Positions 1 to 7,844 of a DNA stretch of 26,445 nucleotides are shown in pieces (the stretch's first letter is position 1; the number at the start of each line of letters is the position of its first letter). The position numbers were made by a program, and so were the translations under genes. Below the pieces are notes generated by a model, which was not told the DNA's origin, ran no database searches, and worked only from the letters and a program-made list of their open reading frames with translations. This DNA is from JBDHXE01 sp039810525 (GTDB lineage: Bacteria; Bacteroidota; Ignavibacteria; Kapaibacteriales; UBA2268): NCBI GenBank assembly GCA_039810525.1, contig JBDHXE010000010.1, positions 1 through 26,445 on the forward strand. Direction: 5' to 3'.

Positions 1-333
1 GAAAAGTTTGCTTTAATTCTATTTGATTATGATAGAGCTGAATTAAAGCAAGAACATAAGCAAATATTGAGTGATATAAAAGCAAGGATCAAACCTGAAA
101 GCATAGTTACAATATCTGGCTATGCTGATGCTACAGGCGAAAAAGATTATAATAAAGATTTAGCTGCCAAAAGAACTAAAAATGTAGTTAAAGAATTAGG
201 TTTATCAGAAAACAACGTTATAATACATAATATTGGTTCTGACAAACTTTTATTTGATAATTCTACAAGTTATGGAAGAAGTTTCTGTAGAACTGTAACT
301 ATTCTAATCGAGACTCCAATAAATGGTAAATAA
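1..333 (+). CDS. OmpA-family C-terminal domain protein, partial (5' end outside window)
   Basis: The frame is open from base 1 (E-K-F-A-L-I-L-F-D-Y-D...), so this is the last 110 codons of a longer gene and not a short gene starting at the TTG at 67. The visible part is an OmpA/Pal/MotB-type peptidoglycan-binding domain: strand ALILFDYDRAEL, then GYADATGEKDYN and the helix LAAKRTKNVV. The Asp of GYAD and the Arg of AKRT match the two positions that bind the diaminopimelate carboxylates in this family. The usual closing NRRV-like segment is replaced by GRSFCRTVTI. Such domains anchor outer-membrane or periplasmic proteins to the cell wall; what precedes it (beta-barrel, lipoprotein or repeats) cannot be seen. 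It ends 62 bases before the tricorn gene on the same strand. Confidence 0.85.
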   Translation, partial: EKFALILFDYDRAELKQEHKQILSDIKARIKPESIVTISGYADATGEKDYNKDLAAKRTKNVVKELGLSENNVIIHNIGSDKLLFDNSTSYGRSFCRTVTILIETPINGK

Positions 334-381
334 AGTTACATTTCATATTTTTTTACGTTTTAAACATTAAGTTTAATTAAC

Positions 382-386
382 AAGGA
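382..386 (+). promoter_or_regulatory. ribosome binding site of tricorn gene
   Basis: AAGGA lies nine bases before the ATG at 396. Clear Shine-Dalgarno sequences are not universal in this window, so this one supports the chosen start, which also places a good signal peptide at the N-terminus. Confidence 0.55.
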
Positions 387-395
387 TTAATAATT

Positions 396-3300
396 ATGCG
401 TAGTATTTTCGCAATACTTACTTTTTTTCTTTTGGTATCTGTTATTAATGCCCAAGAAACAAGGCTATTAAGGTATCCTAATACATCTGCTGATGAGATC
501 ACTTTTGTGTATGGAGGAGATATTTATGTAGTTGGTATCAACGGTGGTATAGCAAGAAGATTGACTAGTTCGGAGGGATACGAACAATTTCCTAGGTTTT
601 CGCCAGATGGCTCTACAATAGCTTTTGTAGGTGAATACGATGGCAATCAAGATATTTATACATTACCATCAGAGGGTGGAACACCTAAAAGAATCACTTA
701 CGAATACGTTCAGCCTAATGTAGCTGATAGACAAGGTCCTGATAAGATAATAATGCAATGGACTAATGATGGCAATCAAATTTTATTTCGTACTCGCGAA
801 AAAAGCTGGAATATTTTAGTTGGACAATTACAGTTAGTTAATAAAGATGGTGGCTTGCCTAAACAAGTAGAGGTAGCAAGAAGTGGATTTGCTTCTTTTA
901 GCCCAGATGGTAAAAAAATGGCTTTCAATCGTATCTTTAGAGAATATAGAACTTGGAAACGATATAGTGGCGGTCAAGTAGATGATATTTGGATTTATGA
1001 TTTTGATACTAAAAAAATTGAGAATATATCCAATACTAAATTCCAAGATATAATTCCTATGTGGACAGGCAACAAAATTTACTATTTATCAGATAGAGAT
1101 TTTACTATGAATCTTTTTTGCTATGATTTGACTACTAAGCAAACAAAAAAGGTTACTAATTTTGATAATTATGATGTAAAATTTCCATCTTTAGGCAAAA
1201 ATCATATCGCTTTTGAAAACGGTGGATATATTTATCTATTAGATCTTGCTACTGATCAATACAAAAAAGTTTCTATCACAGTAAAGGAAGATTTCCCTGA
1301 TTTGAGGCCAAGTATTGTGAAAGTTAATAATCGAATTACAGGTGCTGAAATAGCTCCTAATGGTAAGCGTGCTGTGTTTGCAGCACGAGGCGATATATTT
1401 AATTTCCCATCTGAAAATGGCAATGTAATAAATTTAACAAAATCTAATGATGTGCATGATAGGAACCCTGTATGGTCGCCCAATGGTAGATATATTGCTT
1501 TCATAAGTGATAGGACTGGTACAGATGAGATTTTTATGATGGATCAAGATGGTAGCAATGTAGTTCAATTAACTAACAATGGGAAATTCTACAGATATAG
1601 TTTGAAATGGTCGCCTAATAGTAAATATTTGTTATCTACTGACAATACTCGTAATTTCTATTATATTGATATTGAAAGTAAAAAACAAACTAATATTTTT
1701 AAATCAAAAAGCTGGACAATTAATAATTTTACTTGGTCTCCCGATAGTAAATGGGTAGCATATACAAGTTATGCAAATCCTAAATTCGGACAAGTTACTT
1801 TATATTCATTAGATAAGAATGAAAACTATCCTATAACTGATCAGTTTTATTCGGCTTATGGACCTGAATTTTCTAAAAATGGCAAATTCTTATATTATAT
1901 TGCTGATAAGACTTTCAACCCGTCTATTGGCAATTTTGAATATAATTATCAATATAATAATATGAGTAGTATCTATGGTGTAACTTTACAAGATACTATT
2001 TTACAACCATTTGCTGTTTACAAAAATGATGTTGTAGAAAGCCAATTAGATGAAAAAGATAAAAAGGATACTGATAAGAAATCAAAAAAAGAAAAAGATA
2101 AAGAAGCTCTTGATTTAGGTTTTAGGATAGATTTGAAAGGCATAAAAGAAAGAGAGTTTGAATTTCCTATTTTGGTATCCAACTACTCATCTCTATCTGC
2201 TACTAAAAACAATAAACTATATTATTTAAGAAGCCAAAGTGGTCAAGGCAGTAAATTATATTATTATGATTTAGATAATTTAGAAGAGAAAGAGATAGGT
2301 GATGTTTCTTCTTATTCATTGTCTGAAGATGAAAAAGTAATTTTTTATACCAATAAAGGTGAATATTTTATTACTAAGTTGTCTGAAAAATTAAATAATA
2401 AGGACGGTAAAATTGATGTTTCAAAAATGGAAGTATTGTTAGACAAAAGATTGGAATGGAAGCAAGTCTATAATGAATCATGGCGGAATTTTAGAGATTT
2501 CTTTTATGACCCAAATATGCATGGATATGATTGGAATAAATTAAGAGAGAAATATGCTGAATTGCTGCCTTATGTGGTTCACCGAAGCGATCTTACTTAT
2601 ATAATAGGTGAATTAATTGGCGAATTAGATGCTGGACATGCTTATGTAACCGGAGGTGATATGCCAAAGGTTAAGCCAATGCCAATAGCTTCTTTGGCTG
2701 CTGATTATGAATTCGATGCTAAAAGTGGATTTTATAAAATTAAAAAAATATATGAAGGTATGAATTGGGAAGAAGGAATGCGATCTCCAATGACAGAGCC
2801 CGGTCTTAATATTAAAAACGGTAACTATTTACTAAAAATTGATGGTGTTCAATTAAATGAATATTTAGATCCCTCTTCGCAATTAATGGGTAAAGCTGGT
2901 AAATTTACTTCTATTGTAATTAATGATAAACCTTCTTTAGATGGTGCACGAGAATTGTATGTTAAACCTATTCCATCTGATATAGATATAAGATATTACG
3001 ACTGGGTAGAGCATAATCGTAAATATGTAGATTCTGTAACTAATGGCAAAGTAGGCTATATCCATATACCCGATATGATGCCTAACAATGGTTTGAATTG
3101 GTTTGTAAGATATTTCTACCCACAGACTGACAAGGAAGCATTAATTATAGACGATAGGTATAATGGTGGTGGCAATGTTTCTCCAATGATAATCGAAAGA
3201 TTAAGAAGGGAATTAGTGATAGCAAAGTATGGACGTAATTCTGAAACTATTACAACTAATCCTGATGCAGTAATGACGGGCCCAATGGTTTGCTTGATTA

Positions 3301-3671
3301 ATGAACAGTCAATGTCTGATGGCGATTTGTTCCCATATCAATTCCGTAAACTTGGTTTAGGCCCACTAATTGGCAAACGAACTTGGGGTGGTGTAGTTGG
3401 TATATACGGTTCGTTACCGTTTTTAGATGGCTCATCTGTTAATAAACCAGAAGTTGCTAATTTTGGTGCTGATGGAAAATGGATATTAGAAGATGTAGGC
3501 AATTATCCTGATATAGAAGTTGATAATGATCCATATCTTGAATATATTGGTAAAGATCAACAATTAGATAGAGGTATTGAAGAGGTGTTAAAATTAATTA
3601 AAACAAGTACCAAACCAAAGGTTCCTAATAGACCACCTTTCAAAAATAAGAAGGAAGATTTTGGGAAATAG
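396..3671 (+). CDS. tricorn protease homolog (S41 family), secreted
   Basis: This 1091-residue protein has the full bacterial tricorn layout. A signal peptide covers residues 1 to about 20 (hydrophobic core, cleavage near INAQ). Two beta-propellers follow, about 25-310 and 315-650, with TolB/WD-type motifs such as FSPDGSTIAF, WSPNGRYIAF and WSPDSKWVAY. Then come the C1 helical region, a PDZ domain (about 770-860) and the S41-type C2 protease domain. The likely nucleophile is Ser974 in SMSDGD and the histidine is His748 in DAGHAYV. In the archaeal enzyme, as I recall, a Ser precedes this His; here it is Gly747. A Lys/Asp/Glu-rich stretch at about 548-573 is probably a flexible loop of the second propeller. 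Tricorn degrades oligopeptides to short peptides; with a signal peptide this one should act in the periplasm or outside. A strong terminator follows. Confidence 0.92.
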   Translation: MRSIFAILTFFLLVSVINAQETRLLRYPNTSADEITFVYGGDIYVVGINGGIARRLTSSEGYEQFPRFSPDGSTIAFVGEYDGNQDIYTLPSEGGTPKRITYEYVQPNVADRQGPDKIIMQWTNDGNQILFRTREKSWNILVGQLQLVNKDGGLPKQVEVARSGFASFSPDGKKMAFNRIFREYRTWKRYSGGQVDDIWIYDFDTKKIENISNTKFQDIIPMWTGNKIYYLSDRDFTMNLFCYDLTTKQTKKVTNFDNYDVKFPSLGKNHIAFENGGYIYLLDLATDQYKKVSITVKEDFPDLRPSIVKVNNRITGAEIAPNGKRAVFAARGDIFNFPSENGNVINLTKSNDVHDRNPVWSPNGRYIAFISDRTGTDEIFMMDQDGSNVVQLTNNGKFYRYSLKWSPNSKYLLSTDNTRNFYYIDIESKKQTNIFKSKSWTINNFTWSPDSKWVAYTSYANPKFGQVTLYSLDKNENYPITDQFYSAYGPEFSKNGKFLYYIADKTFNPSIGNFEYNYQYNNMSSIYGVTLQDTILQPFAVYKNDVVESQLDEKDKKDTDKKSKKEKDKEALDLGFRIDLKGIKEREFEFPILVSNYSSLSATKNNKLYYLRSQSGQGSKLYYYDLDNLEEKEIGDVSSYSLSEDEKVIFYTNKGEYFITKLSEKLNNKDGKIDVSKMEVLLDKRLEWKQVYNESWRNFRDFFYDPNMHGYDWNKLREKYAELLPYVVHRSDLTYIIGELIGELDAGHAYVTGGDMPKVKPMPIASLAADYEFDAKSGFYKIKKIYEGMNWEEGMRSPMTEPGLNIKNGNYLLKIDGVQLNEYLDPSSQLMGKAGKFTSIVINDKPSLDGARELYVKPIPSDIDIRYYDWVEHNRKYVDSVTNGKVGYIHIPDMMPNNGLNWFVRYFYPQTDKEALIIDDRYNGGGNVSPMIIERLRRELVIAKYGRNSETITTNPDAVMTGPMVCLINEQSMSDGDLFPYQFRKLGLGPLIGKRTWGGVVGIYGSLPFLDGSSVNKPEVANFGADGKWILEDVGNYPDIEVDNDPYLEYIGKDQQLDRGIEEVLKLIKTSTKPKVPNRPPFKNKKEDFGK

Positions 3672-3694
3672 GATAAATTTCTTATTAATATATG

Positions 3695-3729
3695 AAAAAT
3701 AGCCCATTTTGAAATGGGCTATTTTTTTT
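3695..3729. terminator. intrinsic terminator, probably bidirectional
   Basis: A perfect 15-base inverted repeat (3695-3709 with 3712-3726; core TAGCCCATTT/AAATGGGCTA) is followed by a T run on the plus strand. The A run on its left side gives a U tract when read from the minus strand. It lies between the convergent tricorn and GyrI-like genes, so it can end both transcripts. Confidence 0.9.
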
Positions 3730-3810
3730 ATTGTAATACTTTGGTAAGTAATATATTTATAAATTTGATATTGTAAAATTAGAAGGCATAACTTATAATT
3801 AAATATTTTA

Positions 3811-4290
3811 TTAGTTTGAACTTCTTACAGGTATCCATATCTCTTCCTCTGAAGATATATCATTATTTCTATATTTTTCGCCTAAAACTTCAAAGTGAGG
3901 ACGATTGTCTAGAATATAATTAGAACTTGGCAGCCATTTGTTATAAATATAATTGTATATAGAATTATCAGAATTTAAGCCTTGATATTCAAAAACAGCA
4001 TAAAGCCCACTTGTCAGAATGAGTGGTTGCATATTCGTTGGTATATTTTCATATTCAGAAACTTCTACTGCAGCCCACTTTTCAAATTCATTATTAGAAT
4101 CGAAATATTTGAAATGTGATGGGCTGTATATTGCTAATGAAATCATATCATTGGATATTCTATTACTTATTTCTTTTTGCCTTGGCAAAAAGTCTCTCCA
4201 TAATTCACTAATTTTATAGTTTGTAAAACTCATTATTAGTTTCGTTCCAATTAACTTCTTTTCATTTATTTTCTCAATTCTTGGGTTCAT
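3811..4290 (-). CDS. GyrI-like (effector-binding) domain protein
   Basis: This 159-residue single-domain protein belongs to the GyrI/AraC effector-binding (SOUL-like) fold. Family features are the start MNPRIEKINEKKLIG, the segment ELWRDFLPRQKEI, the central FEKWAAVEVSE and GLYAVFEYQG, the helix IYNYIYNKWLP, and the end RPHFEVLGEKY with EEEIWIPV. The acidic residues in that last motif line the ligand pocket in the family. There is no DNA-binding domain, so it is a stand-alone binder or enzyme and not a transcription factor. Related proteins protect DNA gyrase from peptide toxins (E. coli GyrI/SbmC); others hydrolyse cyclopropanoid genotoxins. Which applies here cannot be decided. The ATG overlaps the stop of the upstream pentapeptide-repeat gene (ATGA), indicating translational coupling. 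Confidence 0.85.
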   Translation of the reverse strand: MNPRIEKINEKKLIGTKLIMSFTNYKISELWRDFLPRQKEISNRISNDMISLAIYSPSHFKYFDSNNEFEKWAAVEVSEYENIPTNMQPLILTSGLYAVFEYQGLNSDNSIYNYIYNKWLPSSNYILDNRPHFEVLGEKYRNNDISSEEEIWIPVRSSN

Positions 4291-4850
4291 TTTTCTATAA
4301 TAATATCATATTTATCTAAAAGTCCTTCTAAGCCATATATAGAGAATTTTGCCTTTTTAATTCTATTAGTTTCTGGGCAAATGGAGTAATTATATGAAGT
4401 GCGAAAATCACTGTATTCAAGTAATGTGTTTTCAAAAGTTGCTAATTCTAAATTACAATTCTCAAAAATTGAATTTGATAAATCTGCTCCAGAAAAATCA
4501 ACTTCTTGTAACTGTGAATTTTTGAAAATAGTATTTTTAATATTCTTTCTATAAAATGATGAATGATTTAATTGACACGCATCAAACTGATAAGAAAGCC
4601 CAAATTCATTACAAGAATTAAATTGAAGCCCTAATAATTTACAATTTTTAAAATTAATATTTCTAAAAGAAGTATTACTAATAATAGCTAAGCTCAAATT
4701 GCAATTATAGAAATTACAGTCAACAAATATAATATCTGAAAGATTATTATTTGAAAAATTGCAATCTCTAAATTCACAATTTTCATATTCTCCTATAGCT
4801 AATTTATCTTTACTTTGTATGGATATTTGATAATAATAATTATCATTCAT
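4287..4850 (-). CDS. pentapeptide-repeat protein (Qnr/MfpA-like)
   Basis: This 187-residue protein is made mostly of pentapeptide repeats from about residue 22 to 155. Phe, Leu or Ile sits at every fifth position with small residues, Cys or Asn between, for example CEFRDCNFSNNNL, VDFSGADLSNSIFENCNL and YSDFRTS. Such repeats form a right-handed square beta-helix that mimics DNA. The C-terminal part (NRIKKAKFSIYGLEGLLDKYDI) resembles the dimerising helix of Qnr-type proteins, which bind gyrase or topoisomerase IV and relieve quinolone or toxin poisoning. No signal peptide is visible, so it should be cytoplasmic. It is the first gene of a two-gene operon with the GyrI-like gene. Gyrase as partner is inference from the family and neighbour; many pentapeptide-repeat proteins have no known target. 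Confidence 0.85.
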   Translation of the reverse strand: MNDNYYYQISIQSKDKLAIGEYENCEFRDCNFSNNNLSDIIFVDCNFYNCNLSLAIISNTSFRNINFKNCKLLGLQFNSCNEFGLSYQFDACQLNHSSFYRKNIKNTIFKNSQLQEVDFSGADLSNSIFENCNLELATFENTLLEYSDFRTSYNYSICPETNRIKKAKFSIYGLEGLLDKYDIIIEK

Positions 4851-4913
4851 TGTTATTACCTATCTTGTTTTATTTTGTATTTGTTAAAAAATTACTTAGT
4901 AATCTAAACGTTA

Positions 4914-4921
4914 CAAAAGTA
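4914..4921 (-). promoter_or_regulatory. candidate -7 box of the pentapeptide-repeat/GyrI-like operon
   Basis: On the minus strand this reads TACTTTTG, an exact match to the Bacteroidota -7 consensus TAnnTTTG, about 64 bases before the ATG. No TTG is found 17-23 bases upstream, so the call rests on one box. An 8-base match of this kind is expected by chance about once per 1.3 kb per strand. Confidence 0.35.
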
Positions 4922-5148
4922 GTAAATTCGTAAAATTATAAACTTAAAATGCTGATTTACTATTTCCAATTAATACGTATAATAGATATTTATTACAAAT
5001 TTCTAAAGTCTAAATTTTATATTCTCTCATTTTTCTACCTTATCATTAACTTTGAGTAAGTGAGTAGATCAAAAAAATAAGAAAAATATAATATTTTGCT
5101 AATTACTAATCCAATTTATCTTACTATTTATATATTAATTGTAAGAAG

Positions 5149-5196
5149 AAGCCAAGCCTAAATCAAATCTCATAATTAAGATGTTTGGACTTGCTT
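5149..5196 (-). terminator. candidate terminator of the sugar-transferase gene
   Basis: Fourteen bases past the stop codon, 5184-5196 pairs with 5149-5162 on the minus strand. There are twelve pairs including one G-U, with one bulge and one mismatch. A broken U tract (UUCUUCUU) follows. The loop is long (about 21 bases), so the call is moderate. Confidence 0.4.
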
Positions 5197-5207
5197 GTAA
5201 TAATATA

Positions 5208-5867
5208 TTAGAATCCTTTGCCTTTTACGACTGTTGATATTGTTTTGAACAATATATAAATATCAAGTCTAAAACTAAGATTTTCTATATATTCTATATC
5301 ATATTTTAATTGTTGATTGATACTACAATTTGCTCTATCTCTGATTTGCCAAAGCCCAGTCATTCCGGGCAATACTACTGTTCTGACTTTAATCTGATAC
5401 GAATTGGAATATAAACTTTTCATAGTTGGTCGTGGGCCTACTAAGCTCATATCTCCTTTAATTACATTGATGAGCTGTGGTAGCTCATCTATACTATATT
5501 TCCTTAGATATTTACCTATTGATGTAGTTCGAGGGTTGTATATAGCTTTATTTTTAAAATCGTCTTCTGCTTTTTCACTAATATTTTGATTGTGGCTTAC
5601 ACTAATTGTATGCATAGTTCTAAATTTATACATTTGAAACGGACTACCATCCAATCCAATTCGTTCTTGCATAAATAAAATTGGTCCTTTGGAAGTAATA
5701 ATAATAATAAAAGAAACAATTAGCATAAGAGGTAAAAATAAGATCAATAGAATTAAAGCAATCCAAATATCAAATTGCCTTTTTATTTGCAGAAATGATC
5801 TCTTGTTCTTGATACTTTGGTGATATACTAATGTATCGTTTACTATTGCATTTTTATTGGTATCCAT
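5208..5867 (-). CDS. undecaprenyl-phosphate sugar-phosphate transferase (bacterial sugar transferase family)
   Basis: The product is 219 residues from the ATG at 5867. A TTG two codons upstream extends the frame, but AAGGA seven bases before the ATG favours the ATG. The protein is a small PglC/WcaJ-C-type phosphoglycosyl transferase. It has a basic start KRQFDI, one hydrophobic re-entrant segment (about 32-57), SKGPILFMQERIG, YKFRTM, RTTSIGKYLRKYSIDELPQ, GDMSLVGPRP and PGMTGLWQIRDR. The conserved DE pair of SIDELPQ is the catalytic acid pair of the family. It transfers a sugar-1-phosphate from a UDP-sugar to undecaprenyl phosphate on the inner membrane, starting a polysaccharide or glycan. 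No glycan cluster adjoins it; the nearest glycosyltransferase is at 12273-13379. The sugar specificity cannot be read from sequence. Confidence 0.9.
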   Translation of the reverse strand: MDTNKNAIVNDTLVYHQSIKNKRSFLQIKRQFDIWIALILLILFLPLMLIVSFIIIITSKGPILFMQERIGLDGSPFQMYKFRTMHTISVSHNQNISEKAEDDFKNKAIYNPRTTSIGKYLRKYSIDELPQLINVIKGDMSLVGPRPTMKSLYSNSYQIKVRTVVLPGMTGLWQIRDRANCSINQQLKYDIEYIENLSFRLDIYILFKTISTVVKGKGF

Positions 5868-6447
5868 ACACAATTCCTTATAATTAAAGAAAAATATTGT
5901 GTATCAAATCTGCGATAATACTACCTCTATCAAATATTAACAAGGTAATGAATTTCTCAAGTACAGCCCAAATAATTTTACAAAGTATTAAGTATTTATG
6001 CTCACCAAAAATAATAAATATTAAAAAATGTATTCTCTTTTGTATAGAGACAACTAAGTTACGAAAATGTCTCAAAATTTAAAATTAATTTTTCTTAATT
6101 AATATATTTTTATGATATATTTATTTTAAATATTAATTGAAATACATGGCTTATCTATCTCTAAAAGCATTATTTTATTAGTATTTAGCTCATTATGATA
6201 TATAGCAGTCTTGGCGTTTAAAATTTTACGTTAATAAATTAGATTTTGATAATTAGGAAGTCTTTAACGAATTAAGATTGGGCAATATTAGGTCTTCATT
6301 AATGTTTGTGCTTCTTAGAATATGGTATGATGTGTTTAATTTATCTGAGGATACTTCCTATATTTTAAAATATGGAAGATAATGCGTATAATTTACTAAT
6401 TCTGAAGATTATAAATTATATATGTATGGAATTAATACCCTATAAAT
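5868..6447. other. intergenic region, 580 bases, no recognisable gene
   Basis: Short frames on either strand (up to about 60 codons, around 5884-6082) have extreme AT-driven composition and no recognisable motif. The minus strand at 6013-6006 reads TATTTTTG, an exact -7 match, but it lacks a TTG at the right distance and would leave a leader of over 130 bases. A bulged palindrome lies at 6354-6378. In 6207-6380 one plus frame stays open except for a single TAG at 6256 (WYDVFNLSEDTSYILKYGR), but I recognise no family. It may be decayed coding sequence or simply spacer. Confidence 0.5.
6354..6378. repeat. near-perfect palindrome, 12-base arms with one bulged base
   Basis: CTTCC-T-ATATTTT is followed directly by AAAATAT-GGAAG, so both arms match apart from one extra T at 6359. 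No T run follows on either strand, so it is not a normal intrinsic terminator. It could be a protein-binding site or chance in AT-rich DNA. It lies 70 bases beyond the stop of the NlpC/P60 gene. Confidence 0.4.
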
Positions 6448-6987
6448 CTATTTAATTATTTTGCCAACGCTAGAATAATTATTACTTAAAAATGCATCAT
6501 CAAGTGATTGGATAATAACACCTTTACTTGTTGATGCATGTATAATACTATTCGCTCCTAAATATATACCAACGTGAAATATCTGATGATTCTTCTCGAA
6601 AAAGACTAAATCTCCAGCTTCACACTGGTTTTTATTGACTAATTCTACATAATTGAACTGTTGTTGTGATGTCCTTGGTATTTCAATCCCTGCATTATGA
6701 TATACAGACATTACAAACCCAGAGCAATCTACACCATTTTTACTTTCTCCTCCATATCTATATGGCGTCCCTATCCAGTTTTTAGCTTCTTCAATTATTT
6801 TCATTCTTAGTTCATTGGTAGATAGATTTTCGTAATTTAGTGATTTAGAAGATATCGGATTATTACTACCCAGATTATTATTATTAGTTCTATAACTATA
6901 AGATGAGGCAAATCTTACCGTACTAGAGCACGAATATAGCCCTATCACAATAATTAAAACCAATAATATATTAATTAATTTAGACAT
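6448..6987 (-). CDS. NlpC/P60-family cell-wall peptidase, lipoprotein
   Basis: The product is 179 residues. A lipoprotein signal peptide ends in GLYS-Cys20 (lipobox), followed by a Ser/Asn-rich linker to about residue 55. The NlpC/P60 domain then runs to the C-terminus, with IGTPYRYGGESKNGVDCSGFV, HVGIYLG and IIHAST. The catalytic residues are Cys88, His138 and, as third polar residue, His150, all intact. This family cuts gamma-D-Glu-diaminopimelate (or related) bonds in peptidoglycan stem peptides. With a lipid anchor it should sit in the periplasm, probably on the outer membrane, like E. coli Spr/MepS. It lies alone on the minus strand and diverges from pth, with 136 bases between the two starts. 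Confidence 0.92.
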   Translation of the reverse strand: MSKLINILLVLIIVIGLYSCSSTVRFASSYSYRTNNNNLGSNNPISSKSLNYENLSTNELRMKIIEEAKNWIGTPYRYGGESKNGVDCSGFVMSVYHNAGIEIPRTSQQQFNYVELVNKNQCEAGDLVFFEKNHQIFHVGIYLGANSIIHASTSKGVIIQSLDDAFLSNNYSSVGKIIK

Positions 6988-7084
6988 ATAGTGAAAATAG
7001 CAAAGTCTATGCCATAAGAGTGTTGAATTTCTTGTTATATGTTAATTCTGGAAGGATTCTGAATTAATTACGATGAATTATTAT

Positions 7085-7092
7085 TATTTTTG
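7085..7092 (+). promoter_or_regulatory. candidate -7 box of pth
   Basis: TATTTTTG matches the Bacteroidota -7 consensus TAnnTTTG exactly and ends 31 bases before the ATG of pth, which would give a leader of about 25 bases. There is no TTG at the expected -33 position, so support is partial. Confidence 0.4.
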
Positions 7093-7123
7093 TTACTATA
7101 TTTTTCAATAATATTATATCTAT

Positions 7124-7732
7124 ATGTCTATTGATTATTTGATAGTAGGATTAGGTAATCCCGGCAAGCAATACGAAAATACACGTCATAATATTGGGTG
7201 GATGGTAGCTTCTCATTTCATTGAAAAGCATAATGGAGCAATAAATAGTTCATTAATATATAAATTTTCAGAAATTAATTATGCCAAAAAGAATGTTATA
7301 GTAGCAATGCCTACTACTTATATGAATCTTTCTGGAGAGGCTATAGTTAAATTAAAAAATAAATATTCTCTAAGCAATGAGCAAATTATTATTGTAGTTG
7401 ATGAATACAATTTTCCTTTAGGGAAAATACATTTGAAAAAAGATGGGAGCGATGGTGGGCATAATGGAATTCTCTCTATCATAGAAGAGCTAAATTCTAC
7501 AAATTTTTATAGATTGCGATGTGGTATTGATAAGAATTTTGGTTCTGGAGAATTAGTAGAATATGTATTAAACCCTTTTACAAACGAAGAATTAGACAAG
7601 CTAAATCTATCTCTTTATAAATCGGTTGTAGCTTTGGAAATGATAATAAAAGATGGCATTAACAAAGCAATAAACAACATTAATAATGATAAATTCTGGG
7701 AAATAATATTAGATAACCTTTCTTTAAAATAA
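7124..7732 (+). CDS. pth: peptidyl-tRNA hydrolase
   Basis: This 202-residue cytoplasmic enzyme releases peptides from peptidyl-tRNA dropped by stalled ribosomes. The N-terminal signature is complete: IVGLGNPGKQYENTRHNIGW with Asn12 and catalytic His22 (E. coli Asn10 and His20). Also present are the NLSGEAI segment, VVDEYNFPLGKI with the conserved Asp, and the second signature KKDGSDGGHNGILSI. The length is typical (190-200). It is followed by a weak hairpin and then alaS on the same strand, so pth may be monocistronic. Confidence 0.96.
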   Translation: MSIDYLIVGLGNPGKQYENTRHNIGWMVASHFIEKHNGAINSSLIYKFSEINYAKKNVIVAMPTTYMNLSGEAIVKLKNKYSLSNEQIIIVVDEYNFPLGKIHLKKDGSDGGHNGILSIIEELNSTNFYRLRCGIDKNFGSGELVEYVLNPFTNEELDKLNLSLYKSVVALEMIIKDGINKAINNINNDKFWEIILDNLSLK

Positions 7733-7772
7733 TATTTGAATCATAATTTGCTAATTGATCTTGTAGTATTTT

Positions 7773-7804
7773 AAAAATCAAATTTCGATATTTGATTTTT
7801 CTTT
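7773..7804 (+). terminator. weak hairpin terminator after pth
   Basis: An 11-base inverted repeat (7773-7783 with 7790-7800, loop TTCGAT) is followed by CTTT after a run of five Ts. Only one pair is G-C, so it is a weak terminator at best. It lies 40 bases past the pth stop and 40 before alaS. Confidence 0.35.
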
Positions 7805-7844
7805 ACGATTTTTGTAAATTATTTTCTATTCAATTGGTATTAAA

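Larger units (their letters stand above)
4851..5207. other. intergenic region, 357 bases
   Basis: There is no coding potential. The part next to 4850 should hold the promoter of the pentapeptide-repeat operon (candidate -7 box at 4914-4921). The part next to 5208 holds a hairpin that may end the sugar-transferase transcript. The middle (about 4950-5130) is plain AT-rich sequence with nothing recognisable. Confidence 0.6.

Noticed and set aside
67..333. A short complete gene starting with TTG at 67
   Set aside because: The same frame is open back to base 1 and encodes the missing first strand of the OmpA domain, so this is an internal TTG of a gene cut by the window edge.
5047..5054. TAACTTTG, an exact -7 match on the plus strand
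   Set aside because: No plus-strand gene follows for 2 kb; such matches are expected by chance every 1.3 kb or so.
6034..6073. Alternating TCTC/GAGACA/TGTCTC segments that could form alternative hairpins
   Set aside because: The stems are only 4-6 pairs with long loops, and there is no downstream gene or U tract to act on.
5884..6082. Overlapping 61-63 codon frames on both strands in the spacer
   Set aside because: AT-rich composition, no ribosome binding site, no recognisable motif, and the two frames overlap on opposite strands.
6207..6380. Pseudogene in the spacer before the NlpC/P60 gene
   Set aside because: One plus frame is open apart from a single TAG, but no family could be recognised, so it is described only as spacer.
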